NCBI RefSeq assembly: GCF_004118375.1
Contig: NZ_SDHX01000001.1
Span: 682,001 to 746,000 of the forward strand
Reading direction: 5' to 3'
DNA length: 64,000 nucleotides
Origin: Oleiharenicola lentus
GTDB taxonomy: Bacteria; Verrucomicrobiota; Verrucomicrobiia; Opitutales; Opitutaceae
A program made the translations under genes and the position numbers. The notes under the pieces are model-generated. The model was not told where the DNA came from. It saw only the letters and a list, made by a program, of their open reading frames with translations, and made no database searches. This document shows positions 26,614 through 34,891 of this stretch, one piece after another (the first letter of the stretch is position 1; each line of letters opens with the position of its first letter).

Positions 26614-28032
26614 ATGAAGCCCTTCATTCACGACGACTTCCTGCTGCAGACCGACGCGGCCCGCGACCTCTATCACAACTTCGCGAAGAACGAGCCGATC
26701 TACGACTACCACTGCCACCTGCCGCACAAGCAGATCCTCGAGAACAAGTCCTTCGCCGACCTCGCCGAAATCTGGCTTGGCGGCGACCACTACAAGTGGC
26801 GCGCCATGCGCTCCAACGGCGTGGACGAGCGCTTCTGCACCGGCAACGCGTCGCCGCGCGAGAAGTTCGACGCCTGGTGCGCGACCGTGCCGCACACGCT
26901 GCGCAATCCGCTCTACCATTGGTCGCACCTCGAGCTGACCCGCTACTTCGGCATCCCCGACATCATCAATCCGGCCTCGGCGGACAAGATCTGGCAGGAG
27001 GCCAACGCGAAGCTGGCCGGGATGCGCGTGCATGACATCCTCGCGGCCAACAAGGTTGCCGCCATCTGCACGACCGACGATCCGGCCGACCCGCTCGAAT
27101 TCCACGAACAGATCAACCGCTCGGGGATCAAGACGCGGGTCTATCCGACCTTCCGCCCCGACAAGGCCTTCCTCGTGGACAACCCGGCCGCCTACGGCGC
27201 GTGGCTCGAAAAGCTCTCCGGCGTCACCGGCTCGCCGGTGAAGTCCTTCGACGATTTCCTTGACGCCCTCGAAAAGCGCCACGCGGCCTTCCACGCCGTC
27301 GGCGGCCGTCTCTCCGACCACGGCATGGAAAGCTGCTACGCCGACCCCTGCACCGCCGCCGAGGCCAAGGCCATCTTCGACGCCGCCCGCGCCGGTCGCG
27401 CCGCGAATGCCGCGGACTACGCCAAGTTCGCCTCGTTCCTGATGATCCAGCTCGGCCGCTGGGACGCCAAGCGTGGCTGGACCAAGCAGCTCCACCTCGG
27501 AGCGCTGCGCAACAACAACACCCGCCTGCTCACCAAGCTTGGCGCCGACACCGGTTTCGATTCCATCGGCGACTTTCCGCAGGCCCGGGCGCTCAGCACC
27601 TACCTCAACGCGCTCGACACCACCGGCGAGCTGCCGCGCACCGTGCTCTACAACCTCAACCCGGCCGACAACTACGCCTTCGCCACGATGATCGGCAACT
27701 TCCAGGACGGCTCCGTCCCCGGCAAGATGCAGTTCGGCTCCGGCTGGTGGTTCCTCGACCAGAAGGAGGCGATGGAGTGGCAGATCAACGCGCTCTCCAA
27801 CCTCGGCCTGCTCAGCCGCTTCGTCGGCATGCTCACGGATTCGCGCAGCTTCCTCAGCTACCCGCGGCACGAGTATTTCCGCCGCACGCTCTGCAACCTG
27901 CTCGGCCACGACATGGAGCGCGGCGAGATCCCCCACGACCGCGCCCTTGTCGGTGGCATGGTGAAGAACATCTGCTTCGCCAACGCCCGCGACTACTTCC
28001 GCCTCGAGCTCGATCCGAGCTTCGCGAAATAA
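26614..28032 (+). CDS. uxaC: Glucuronate/galacturonate isomerase
   Basis: A 472-residue uronate isomerase of the amidohydrolase-related UxaC family. It converts D-galacturonate to D-tagaturonate and D-glucuronate to D-fructuronate. Characteristic stretches are the N-terminal FIHDDFLLQTDAARDLYH, the metal-site motif YDYHCHLPHKQI, ICTTDDPADPLEFH, HLGALRNNNTRL and the C-terminal GMLTDSRSFLSYPRHEYFRRTLCNLLG. The length equals that of the family. It ends the SDR-uxaE-uxaC unit, followed by a terminator hairpin. With UxaE and the SDR it converts galacturonate to mannonate. The mannonate dehydratase needed next is not encoded in this window. Confidence 0.95.
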   Translation: MKPFIHDDFLLQTDAARDLYHNFAKNEPIYDYHCHLPHKQILENKSFADLAEIWLGGDHYKWRAMRSNGVDERFCTGNASPREKFDAWCATVPHTLRNPLYHWSHLELTRYFGIPDIINPASADKIWQEANAKLAGMRVHDILAANKVAAICTTDDPADPLEFHEQINRSGIKTRVYPTFRPDKAFLVDNPAAYGAWLEKLSGVTGSPVKSFDDFLDALEKRHAAFHAVGGRLSDHGMESCYADPCTAAEAKAIFDAARAGRAANAADYAKFASFLMIQLGRWDAKRGWTKQLHLGALRNNNTRLLTKLGADTGFDSIGDFPQARALSTYLNALDTTGELPRTVLYNLNPADNYAFATMIGNFQDGSVPGKMQFGSGWWFLDQKEAMEWQINALSNLGLLSRFVGMLTDSRSFLSYPRHEYFRRTLCNLLGHDMERGEIPHDRALVGGMVKNICFANARDYFRLELDPSFAK

Positions 28033-28042
28033 GCGCCCGACC

Positions 28043-28073
28043 AAGCCCGCTTTGCCGGCGGGCTTGACTTTTC
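28043..28073 (+). terminator. Rho-independent terminator after uxaC
   Basis: AAGCCCGC (28043-28050) and GCGGGCTT (28058-28065) form an 8-bp stem with a 7-nt loop, followed by GACTTTT. It ends the hexuronate unit and lies just before the ArsR operator. Confidence 0.75.
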
Positions 28074-28078
28074 GTTAC

Positions 28079-28100
28079 TATTTAACCAAGTGGTTAAATA
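28079..28100. promoter_or_regulatory. Perfect palindromic operator of the ArsR gene
   Basis: A 22-bp perfect palindrome made of two TATTTAACCA arms around a 2-nt centre lies 14 bp before the arsR-type start codon. Palindromes of the form TTTAACC-N-GGTTAAA are the expected size and symmetry for an ArsR dimer, so autoregulation is likely. Confidence 0.75.
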
Positions 28101-28114
28101 AAGAAGGACGCATC

Positions 28115-28486
28115 ATGTCTCCCGACCGTCTCAGCAAGGTCTTTGCCGCGCTCGCCGATCCCACCCGGCGCGAGATCCTCGCGCAGCTCTCGCGCGGGGT
28201 GCGTTCCGTGACCGAGCTGGCCGAGCCGCACGACATGAGTCTGCCGGCCATCTCCAAACACCTGCGCGTACTGGAGAACAGCGGTCTGATTGCCCGCGGT
28301 CGTGATGCGCAGTGGCGACCGTGCCGCATCCAGGCGGCACCGCTCAAGGAGGCCGTGGACTGGATCGGCCAGTATAAGCGGCACTGGGAGGAGAGTTTGG
28401 ACCGTCTCGACGACTACCTGCAGGAATTGCAGGCAAAACAGAAAGCATCGCCCGGCGGTAAAAGATCCGCCGCGGCCAATCGTTGA
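28115..28486 (+). CDS. ArsR-family transcriptional repressor
   Basis: A 123-residue winged-helix regulator. The start MSPDRLSKVFAALADPTRREILAQL gives the usual ArsR N-terminus and is preceded by an AAGAAGGA Shine-Dalgarno sequence, one of the few clear ones in the window. The DNA-binding helix is in VTELAEPHDMSLPAISKHLRVLENSGLI. There is no cysteine-based metal site, as in the non-metal ArsR subgroup that accompanies AHSA1-domain proteins. A perfect palindrome lies just upstream. It is followed 3 bp later by an AHSA1 gene, a second AHSA1 gene and a DoxX-like gene, which form one probable operon. Confidence 0.9.
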   Translation: MSPDRLSKVFAALADPTRREILAQLSRGVRSVTELAEPHDMSLPAISKHLRVLENSGLIARGRDAQWRPCRIQAAPLKEAVDWIGQYKRHWEESLDRLDDYLQELQAKQKASPGGKRSAAANR

Positions 28487-28489
28487 ACG

Positions 28490-28942
28490 ATGTCCGCCGA
28501 CGCCCACGCCATCGTTACCTCCCGCATGTTCGCCGCCGCCCGCACCCGCGTGTGGGCGGCCTTCTGTGACCCGGTCGTGTTGGCGGGCTGGTGGGGGCCG
28601 GCGGGTTTCACGAACACCTTCCACGAGTTTGATTTCCGGCCGGGCGGGGTTTGGCGGTTTACGATGCATGGGCCCGACGGAGCGGCTTATCCCATGGACC
28701 ATCGGTTCTCAGAAATTGTCGCGCCGGAACAGTTCGTGGTGCGCCATCTTCAGCCTGGTCACGATTTCACGCTGACGGTGACGCTGGCCGACTGCGCCGG
28801 CGCCACCGGGATCACCTGGCGCATGCTCTTCGACGACCCGGCCGAGGCGGCCCGGGTCCGGCCCTTCGTTGTGCCGGCCAACGAGCAAAATCTCGACCGC
28901 CTCGAAACCCACCTGTCCGGCCAGCCGCCGGCTGTTCGTTGA
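28490..28942 (+). CDS. SRPBCC/AHSA1 domain protein
   Basis: A 150-residue START-like (SRPBCC) fold protein. FAAARTRVWAAFCDPVVLAGWWGPAGFTNTFHEFDFRPGGVWRFTMHGPDGAAYP is the typical AHSA1 signature (domain entry helix, WWGP, FRPGG, MHGPDG). Such proteins bind hydrophobic ligands, and their biochemical role in ArsR operons is unknown. It lies 3 bp after arsR. The C-terminal strand and helix of the domain are intact. The sequence GPAGFTN matches the first domain of the next gene, so the two probably arose by duplication. Confidence 0.85.
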   Translation: MSADAHAIVTSRMFAAARTRVWAAFCDPVVLAGWWGPAGFTNTFHEFDFRPGGVWRFTMHGPDGAAYPMDHRFSEIVAPEQFVVRHLQPGHDFTLTVTLADCAGATGITWRMLFDDPAEAARVRPFVVPANEQNLDRLETHLSGQPPAVR

Positions 28943-28962
28943 ATTACAATCCGCTCCACGCC

Positions 28963-29940
28963 ATGTCCGACCCGCACCTGCCCTCCGACACCGAAATTCT
29001 CTTTTCCCGCATCCTTCACGCCCCGCGTGAACTGGTTTGGGAGGCCTGGACTAACCCCGTGCATGTCGCCCAGTGGTGGGGGCCGCGTGGCTTCACCACG
29101 ACCACCAAGCGACATGAGTTCCGTGTCGGCGGCTACTGGGAGCACACCATGCAAGGGCCCGATGGCACGAACTACCCGAACAAGAGCAAATTCCTTGAGA
29201 TCGTTCCGCAGGAGCGCATCACCTACTTGCTCGGCGGCGGCAGCGACCTGGAGGGTGACGAGCGCCGCGGCACGACCTTCCGGGCCACCTGGACCTTCGA
29301 GGCGGTCGCGTCCGACCGGACGCGCCTGACCGGCCGCATGGTGTTTCCGAGCAAGGAAGCCCGCGACCGCGTCGTGCGTGATTTTGGTGCCGTGGAGGGC
29401 GGCAAGCAAACCCTCGAGCGCGCCGCGGAATACACCGCCGGCTTGCAGACGAAGCCGTTCGTCATCTCGCGCGAATTCGCCGCGCCGCGCGATCTGGTCT
29501 GGCGGGTGTGGACGGAACCGGAGCATTTCAGCCAGTGGTTCGGACCGAAGGGTTTCAAGATCAAGCTCGCGCGGTTCGACCTGCAACCGGGCGGCATGAC
29601 GCACTACAGCATGGTGATGCCGGAAGGGAAGGTGCTCTGGGGCCGGGCCGTTTATCGCGAGATCGCTGCGCCGGCCAAGCTGGTCTGGCTCAATTCATTC
29701 TCGGATGAGGCCGGGGGCATCGCGCCCCATCCGCTTACGAAGGATCCGTGGCCGCTACAGATGCTGACGACGATTGTCTTCACCGAGCAGGCGGGCAAAA
29801 CAACCGTGACGATCCACTGGGTGCCTTTCGACTCGACCGCCGCCGAGCGTGCGACCTTCGAGGCCGGCCGCGGCAGCATGGCCATGGGCTGGACCGGCAC
29901 GCTCGACCAACTTACCGCATACCTCTCCCTCAACCCCTGA
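28963..29940 (+). CDS. Tandem AHSA1/SRPBCC protein (two domains)
   Basis: A 325-residue protein made of two consecutive AHSA1 domains. The first spans about residues 1-160 (ILHAPRELVWEAWTNPVHVAQWWGPRGF, then MQGPDGTNYPNKSKFLEIVPQERI). The second starts near residue 168 (ISREFAAPRDLVWRVWTEPEHFSQWFGPKGF). The start MSDPHLPSDTEILF was chosen as the first Met compatible with the fold. A longer in-frame extension overlaps the previous gene and is not conserved in character. Fusion of two copies in one chain, next to a single-domain copy, gives three AHSA1 domains in a row in this operon. The ligand is unknown. Confidence 0.85.
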   Translation: MSDPHLPSDTEILFSRILHAPRELVWEAWTNPVHVAQWWGPRGFTTTTKRHEFRVGGYWEHTMQGPDGTNYPNKSKFLEIVPQERITYLLGGGSDLEGDERRGTTFRATWTFEAVASDRTRLTGRMVFPSKEARDRVVRDFGAVEGGKQTLERAAEYTAGLQTKPFVISREFAAPRDLVWRVWTEPEHFSQWFGPKGFKIKLARFDLQPGGMTHYSMVMPEGKVLWGRAVYREIAAPAKLVWLNSFSDEAGGIAPHPLTKDPWPLQMLTTIVFTEQAGKTTVTIHWVPFDSTAAERATFEAGRGSMAMGWTGTLDQLTAYLSLNP

Positions 29941-29944
29941 AACC

Positions 29945-30334
29945 ATGTCCTCCACGCCCGCACCCTCCAAGGTTCCGTTCTACGTCAGCATCGTCCTCAG
30001 CATCCCCCCGGTCTTCATGCTGCTCATGAGTGGCGTGATGAAGGTCATGCAGACCGAGCAGGTCCGGCAGGGTTTCGCCGACTGGCCCGCCGGCAGTGCA
30101 GTTGCGATCGGTGCTGTGGAGATTGCCTGCACGCTCATCTACCTCATCCCGCGCACCGCCGTGCTGGGAGCGATCCTGCTGGCCGCGTATCTCGGCGGCG
30201 CGGTTTGCCTGACCGTGAAGATGGGCATGGGTGTCGCCGGCTGGTCGATGCCGGTGGCCTTCGGCGTGCTGCTCTGGGGGGCGCTGTGGCTGCGCGACCC
30301 GCGGATCCGCGCGCTGATTCCGTTGCGGAGCTGA
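29945..30334 (+). CDS. DoxX-like membrane protein
   Basis: A 129-residue protein with four predicted membrane helices (VPFYVSIVLSIPPVFMLLMSGVMKVM, AVAIGAVEIACTLIYLIP, AVLGAILLAAYLGGAVCLTVKMG and MPVAFGVLLWGALWLRD). The SGVMKV and E-I-A pattern is that of DoxX-like proteins, which often close ArsR-AHSA1 operons. It follows the tandem AHSA1 gene after 4 bp. The start MSSTPAPS was chosen because it directly precedes the first helix. A GC-rich hairpin (30338-30357) follows but lacks a U-run. Confidence 0.8.
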   Translation: MSSTPAPSKVPFYVSIVLSIPPVFMLLMSGVMKVMQTEQVRQGFADWPAGSAVAIGAVEIACTLIYLIPRTAVLGAILLAAYLGGAVCLTVKMGMGVAGWSMPVAFGVLLWGALWLRDPRIRALIPLRS

Positions 30335-30337
30335 AGT

Positions 30338-30357
30338 CCGGGGCGACGGTGCCCCGG
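30338..30357 (+). other. Stem-loop after the DoxX-like gene
   Basis: CCGGGGC (30338-30344) and GCCCCGG (30351-30357) form a 7-bp stem with a 6-nt loop, followed by CTCCTTCG. There is only a weak pyrimidine tail, so terminator function is uncertain. Confidence 0.4.
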
Positions 30358-30445
30358 CTCCTTCGAGGCACTTGTTAGAATGCGGCCCACCGTTGCCTTT
30401 CGTGCGAGGCTGGCAATGGTTTCCCGCTCAACCCCATCCCTCCGC

Positions 30446-31216
30446 ATGAAGCTCCTCCGTATCCTCGTTCTCGCTGCCGTCAGTCTGGCCGCGGGTCTCG
30501 CTGCCCAAGCCGAGCAGTTCAAAGCCCTACTCTTCACCAAGACCGCCGGCTGGCACCACGACTCCATCAACGCCGGCGTCGATGCCATCCAGGCCCTCGG
30601 CAAGCTGCATGACTTCGACGTGTTCTGGACCGCTGACGCCAACCGCGTCTTCAACGACAAGGAACTCGCGAAATACAAGGTGGTGATCTTCCTCTGCACG
30701 ACGGGCGACGCGCTCAACGACGATCAGCAGGCCGCCTTCGAACGCTACATCAAGGCTGGCGGCGGCTTCGTGGGCATCCACAGCGCCTCCGACACGGAAT
30801 ACGACTGGCCGTGGTATCGGAAGATGGTTGGTTACATGTTCCACATCCACCCGGCGGTGCAAACGGGCGTGCTCAAGGTGCTCGACCCGAATTTTCCCGG
30901 CATGGACCGCTTCGCCAAGCGCTTCCTCTTTACCGAGGAATGGTATGAATTCGGCGCGCCCGAGGGCAGCAAGCTGAACTTCCTCCTGGCGGTGGACGAG
31001 AAGACCTACAAGCCCTACGCCAAATGGGGCCCGAAGGAAGGCAAGGGCATGGGCGACCTGCACCCGATCAGCTGGTATCACGAATACGACGGCGGCCGCG
31101 CCTTCTACACCGCGCTCGGTCATCTGCCTGGGACCTACAGCGACGCCAACTTCATGCACCACGTTTACGGCGGCATCTACTGGGCCGCGACCGGCAACGG
31201 GTTCAAGGCCGAGTAA
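30446..31216 (+). CDS. Secreted ThuA-domain protein
   Basis: A 256-residue protein with a signal peptide (MKLLRILVLAAVSLAAGLAAQA). The mature part is a class-I-glutamine-amidotransferase-like ThuA fold: KALLFTKTAGWHHDSINAGVDAIQAL, ADANRVFNDKELAKYKVVIFLCTTGD, GGGFVGIHSASDTEYDWPWY and the C-terminal FYTALGHLPGTYSDANFMHHVYGGIYWA. ThuA-domain proteins are frequent in Verrucomicrobiota and Planctomycetota and are linked to sugar oxidation or utilisation, but activity is not established. The upstream in-frame extension lacks signal-peptide character. A strong inverted repeat with a U-run terminates it. Confidence 0.88.
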   Translation: MKLLRILVLAAVSLAAGLAAQAEQFKALLFTKTAGWHHDSINAGVDAIQALGKLHDFDVFWTADANRVFNDKELAKYKVVIFLCTTGDALNDDQQAAFERYIKAGGGFVGIHSASDTEYDWPWYRKMVGYMFHIHPAVQTGVLKVLDPNFPGMDRFAKRFLFTEEWYEFGAPEGSKLNFLLAVDEKTYKPYAKWGPKEGKGMGDLHPISWYHEYDGGRAFYTALGHLPGTYSDANFMHHVYGGIYWAATGNGFKAE

Positions 31217-31227
31217 ACTCGGCAAAT

Positions 31228-31305
31228 CCCAAACGCCAAAGGCCCAAATGCCAAACGTGGCCGGACGCTTTGGCGTTTGTTTTTTTGGATTTGGCCTTTG
31301 CCGGG
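31228..31305 (+). terminator. Terminator-like inverted repeat after the ThuA gene
   Basis: AAACGCCAAAG (31231-31241) and CTTTGGCGTTT (31268-31278) form an 11-bp stem, followed by GTTTTTTT. The flanks GGCAAATCC and GGATTTGGCC extend the symmetry imperfectly. The repeated AAATCCCAAA/GCCCAAATGCC words suggest a dispersed repeat used as terminator. Confidence 0.65.
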
Positions 31306-31316
31306 TGAGCAGACGC

Positions 31317-32303
31317 TCAGCTGGCTGGCATTTCCTCCGGGCGCATCGGAAACACGATGCGCTCGGTGTGACGGAGGACGGTCACATTGACCGGCCGGTC
31401 GATCAGATCGGCGGTCAGGACCTGGTGCAGGTCGGTCACCGTGCGCACGGGGTGGGTGGCGAGGGCGACGATGATGTCGCCCTCGCGCAATCCTGCCATT
31501 GCGGCCGGGTTGCCGGCGGCGAGTTGCGCCACCATCACGCCGGTGGCTTGATCGAGATGGTAAGTGCGGCTGACGGCACGCAACAACGGCACAGTCTGTC
31601 CGCCGATGCCGAGGTAACTGCGACGGATTCGGCCGTCCTTGATGAGCCAGCCGGCCACCCAGCGGGCGAGGTTGCTGGCGATGGCGAAACAGATGCCCTG
31701 TGCCGGACGGATGATCGCGGTGTTCACGCCGATGACCTCGCCGCGGGTGTTGAGCAGCGGGCCGCCGGAGTTGCCGGGATTTAGCGCCGCGTCGGTCTGG
31801 ATGATATTGTCGATCATGCGCCCCGACTGTGCGCGCAAGGATCGTCCGAGCCCGCTGACGATGCCCGCCGTCACCGTTTGCTGGAAACCCATCGGGCTGC
31901 CCAGCGCGAGGGCGATCTGACCCGGGCGCACACGGTCGGAGTCGGCCAGCGGCAGGCAGGGCAGGGGCTCGCTGCTGACGCGGACAACGGCGAGGTCGGT
32001 ATGCGGATCCTCGCCCACGAAGTCGGCGCGCAGGCGCCGTCCGTCGGCGAGATGGGCGACAAACTCCGTGCCGCCGTGCACGACGTGGCTGTTGGTCAGC
32101 GCGTAGCCGTCAGGGGAGAGGAAGAAGCCCGAGCCGCTGCCGCCCGACTCTTCGGCGGTGCGGCCGCGGCGGGAGCGGACTTCGAGGTGAATGACGGCGG
32201 CCCCGGCGCGGTCCACGACGGAACTGACCGCGGTGGAATAGGCGTCGAGCAGTTCCGCATCATCTTCGCGCCGGGTGATGGAATCGGAAACAGGAGTCAG
32301 CAT
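31317..32303 (-). CDS. HtrA/DegP-like serine protease with one PDZ domain
   Basis: A 328-residue trypsin-fold protease. The catalytic triad is His73 (TNSHVV), Asp103 (HTDLAV) and Ser179 (NPGNSGGP). The segment GSGFFLSPDGYALTNSHV is the standard HtrA start. A single PDZ domain follows (about residues 235-325, GVMVAQLAAGNPAAMAGLREGDIIVAL). No signal peptide or membrane helix is visible at the N-terminus (MLTPVSDSITRREDD), which is odd for an HtrA protein. It may be cytoplasmic, as in some short HtrA-like proteins, or start elsewhere. It converges with the ThuA gene and is divergent from the phosphatase gene. Confidence 0.9.
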   Translation of the reverse strand: MLTPVSDSITRREDDAELLDAYSTAVSSVVDRAGAAVIHLEVRSRRGRTAEESGGSGSGFFLSPDGYALTNSHVVHGGTEFVAHLADGRRLRADFVGEDPHTDLAVVRVSSEPLPCLPLADSDRVRPGQIALALGSPMGFQQTVTAGIVSGLGRSLRAQSGRMIDNIIQTDAALNPGNSGGPLLNTRGEVIGVNTAIIRPAQGICFAIASNLARWVAGWLIKDGRIRRSYLGIGGQTVPLLRAVSRTYHLDQATGVMVAQLAAGNPAAMAGLREGDIIVALATHPVRTVTDLHQVLTADLIDRPVNVTVLRHTERIVFPMRPEEMPAS

Positions 32304-32418
32304 GCGCGCAGTTTCGCCAACTTCCCCGGTTTCGCAAATGGGCCGCCCGCGGGTGACATTTTCGTGTCGGCCGGGAACCGGACCTTGCGGTGCGGGGCGG
32401 CCCGGTTAGCGTGACGGG

Positions 32419-34074
32419 ATGTCTTTGCTCGCCCGTTTGTTTTTCGTGGTCGTCCTGTTGGTGGGCGCCGCTCGTGCGGCCGAAACGCCGCCGCGGCTGG
32501 CGGTGGTGATCGTGGTGGACCAGATGCGCGCCGACTACCTCGTGAAGTTCCGGCCGTATTTCGGCGAAGGGGGCTTCAAGCGGCTGCTCGAGGGCGGTGC
32601 CGATTACCAGGATTGCCACTACCGTTACGCCATTACCAAGACCGCCGCCGGCCACGCCACCATCCTGAGCGGGATGCATCCCGACGTGCATGGCATCATC
32701 GCCAACGATTGGGCTGATCGCACGACCTATGTCACGGGCAACGCGGTGGAGGACTCGAATTCCCCGCTGGTTGGATTGCCACCGCGCGCCGGCCGCTATG
32801 CCAACGCGACTTTTGCCGCCAAGGCCGGGCGTTCGCCGCGCAACTTCCTCGGCACGACGGTGGGCGACCGGTTGAAGGCACGCTACGGCGCCGCGGCCAG
32901 GGTCTTCGGCGTGGCGGACAAGGATCGCTCCGCCATTTTGCCCGCCGGACCCAAGGCCGACGGCGTTTATTGGACCGAGGAAGGCATCTTCGTCACTTCC
33001 ACTTACTACCGGGCCGAATTGCCGGACTGGGTGAAGGACTTCAACGACCGGCAGGGTGCCGCGCAGCACTTTGGCCAGACCTGGGATCGCCTGCGCGATA
33101 AAGAACTCTACGACCGCGTGCAGGGTCCCGACGCCGCACCCGGTGAGGAAACCACGGCCGGCTTGCCCGCGACCCTCCCCAAGAAAGTGGGCACCGGGAG
33201 TGCCCCGACCAACGCCTTCTACGGCGCCTTTGACCGCACCCCTTGGAACAACGAGATGGTTGCCGCCATGGCGCTGCGTGCGCAGGAGGTCGGGCAACTG
33301 GGTTTGGATGAGGTGCCTGACCTGCTGACGATCGGTTTTTCCCAACCGGACGCCACCGGCCACGCCTATGGTCCGGACAGCCACGAGGTCATGGACACCT
33401 ACTTGCGGCTGGATCGCACCCTCGCGGAGTTGTTCGCCGCCTTGGACACTCGCGTGGGTCTGGGGAAATGGGTGGTCGTGCTCACGGCCGATCATGGCGT
33501 TCCGCCGTTGCCGGAACGCGTGCAGGCGGAAAAGGGCGAGAACGCCGCCGGCCGCATCAGCGGCGGCCAACTTGACCGGCATGTGATTTCGGCGCTGGAG
33601 CAGGCCTTTGGCACCTTGGAAGCGCCGCTTTTCTGGGTGCTGCGCGACAACAGCGGCTACCACATCAACCCCAAGGCCCTGGCCGCGAAAAACCTCCCGT
33701 TCGAGCGCGTGGCCGAGGTGGTGGCCACCGCGTTGCGCACCCATCCGCAACTGGCCGCCGTTTACACCCGGCGGCAGTTGCTCTCCCGTGAGCCGCTCGA
33801 CGCTTGGGGCGAGATGATGCGCCGCAGCTTCCATCCGGCCCGCAGTCCGGACGTGTTCTTCATCGAGAAACCCTTTTTCCAGATCCGCGCCCAAGGCACG
33901 ACGCACGGCACGCCGCACGACTACGACACGCATGTGCCGCAGCTCTGGTATGGCGCCGGGGTGAAGCCCGGCGTGCATGGGGAGCGCGTGGGTGTGGATG
34001 ATCTCGCCCCGACCCTGGCCGGGCTGCTGGGTGTCGAGCTGCCGCCGGAGGCGAAGGGGCGCAGGCTGTTCTGA
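32419..34074 (+). CDS. Secreted alkaline phosphatase-superfamily protein (PafA-like)
   Basis: A 551-residue protein with a signal peptide (LLARLFFVVVLLVGAARAA). The fold matches the alkaline phosphatase superfamily: VVIVVDQMRADYL (metal-binding Asp34), the nucleophile region YRYAITKTAAGHATILSGMHP with Thr as likely nucleophile, GIIANDWADR, FSQPDATGHAYGPDSHEVMDTYLRLD and LTADHGVPPLPER with the second metal site. This order is that of calcium-activated, PafA-type phosphate monoesterases, which act in the periplasm on phosphate esters. It has its own promoter region shared with the protease gene. It could also be a phosphodiesterase of the same superfamily. Confidence 0.87.
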   Translation: MSLLARLFFVVVLLVGAARAAETPPRLAVVIVVDQMRADYLVKFRPYFGEGGFKRLLEGGADYQDCHYRYAITKTAAGHATILSGMHPDVHGIIANDWADRTTYVTGNAVEDSNSPLVGLPPRAGRYANATFAAKAGRSPRNFLGTTVGDRLKARYGAAARVFGVADKDRSAILPAGPKADGVYWTEEGIFVTSTYYRAELPDWVKDFNDRQGAAQHFGQTWDRLRDKELYDRVQGPDAAPGEETTAGLPATLPKKVGTGSAPTNAFYGAFDRTPWNNEMVAAMALRAQEVGQLGLDEVPDLLTIGFSQPDATGHAYGPDSHEVMDTYLRLDRTLAELFAALDTRVGLGKWVVVLTADHGVPPLPERVQAEKGENAAGRISGGQLDRHVISALEQAFGTLEAPLFWVLRDNSGYHINPKALAAKNLPFERVAEVVATALRTHPQLAAVYTRRQLLSREPLDAWGEMMRRSFHPARSPDVFFIEKPFFQIRAQGTTHGTPHDYDTHVPQLWYGAGVKPGVHGERVGVDDLAPTLAGLLGVELPPEAKGRRLF

Positions 34075-34156
34075 AACCGCCTGCGCACATTTTGCCGTTT
34101 GCGATGATGACAGGGGATGTTTTGCGTTTTGGCGCGTGACGGCGCAACTTCCGCCC

Positions 34157-34765
34157 ATGTTCCTCGACTTCGAGACCCTTTCCCCCCGCGACACCTACAG
34201 TTGGATGATCAACACGATCACCCCGCGCCCCATCGCGTGGGTCTCGACGATCTCCGCCACGGGCCACACCAACCTCGCACCCTTCTCCTATTTTCAGGCC
34301 GTGTGCTCGAAGCCGCCGACGCTGATGTTCAGCGGTGCGGTGAACCGGCATGGCGTGAGCAAGGACAGTGTGATCAACGTCGGCCAGGTGCCGGAGTTTG
34401 TCGTGAACCTCGTGCCCTTCGCGCTCGCGGAGTCGATGAACCTCACGGCCACGCCGCTGCCGCACGGCGAAAGCGAGTTCGAGAAGTTCGGCATCGCCGG
34501 CGCGCCGTCGTCGCGGGTGCGCCCGCCGCGGGTGGCGGCCGCCCCGGTGGCCTTCGAGTGCAAACTGGATCGCATCCTCAATTTCGGCGAAGGCCCCTCG
34601 AGTTCGAACGTCGTGTTTGGCACCATCGTCTGCGCGCACATCAGCGACACCGTGCTCGGCCCCGACGGCCAGATTGATCCGGCGAAGCTCGACACCATCG
34701 GCCGCATGGGCGGCGACAATTACGTGCGCACGCGGGACCTGTTTACCGTGGCGCGGCCGCGTTAG
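34157..34765 (+). CDS. Flavin reductase-like FMN-binding protein
   Basis: A 202-residue protein of the flavin reductase / FMN-binding split-barrel family. Typical parts are YSWMINTITPRPIAWVSTISATGHTNLAPFSYFQAVCSKPPTLMFS (FMN-binding strand and loop), KDSVINVGQVPEFVVNLV and VVFGTIVCAHI near the C-terminus. The start MFLDFETLSPRD was chosen; the frame is open further upstream only by overlap with the phosphatase end. It probably works with an unidentified oxidase or monooxygenase, or in flavin reduction. No partner gene is adjacent. Confidence 0.85.
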   Translation: MFLDFETLSPRDTYSWMINTITPRPIAWVSTISATGHTNLAPFSYFQAVCSKPPTLMFSGAVNRHGVSKDSVINVGQVPEFVVNLVPFALAESMNLTATPLPHGESEFEKFGIAGAPSSRVRPPRVAAAPVAFECKLDRILNFGEGPSSSNVVFGTIVCAHISDTVLGPDGQIDPAKLDTIGRMGGDNYVRTRDLFTVARPR

Positions 34766-34779
34766 GCGGGGCCTGGTTA

Positions 34780-34835
34780 GCTGCGCTTGAGCCGGCTGCC
34801 GAAAGCGTGGCCGCGTTGTCGCTGCGCGACAACGC
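34780..34835. repeat. Dispersed repeat between flavin reductase and response regulator genes
   Basis: GCTGCGCTTGAG (34780-34791) and CGAAAGCGTGGCCG (34800-34813) repeat blocks seen at 4898-4939. They are followed by a perfect 10-bp hairpin, GCGTTGTCGC (34813-34822) / GCGACAACGC (34826-34835), with a TGC loop. It lies between convergent genes and could terminate both. Confidence 0.6.
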
Positions 34836-34891
34836 AACTACAGGCCAATGCGATCGGAGCGCACGCAAGCGCCCTGCCCACCAGCTTCCCA

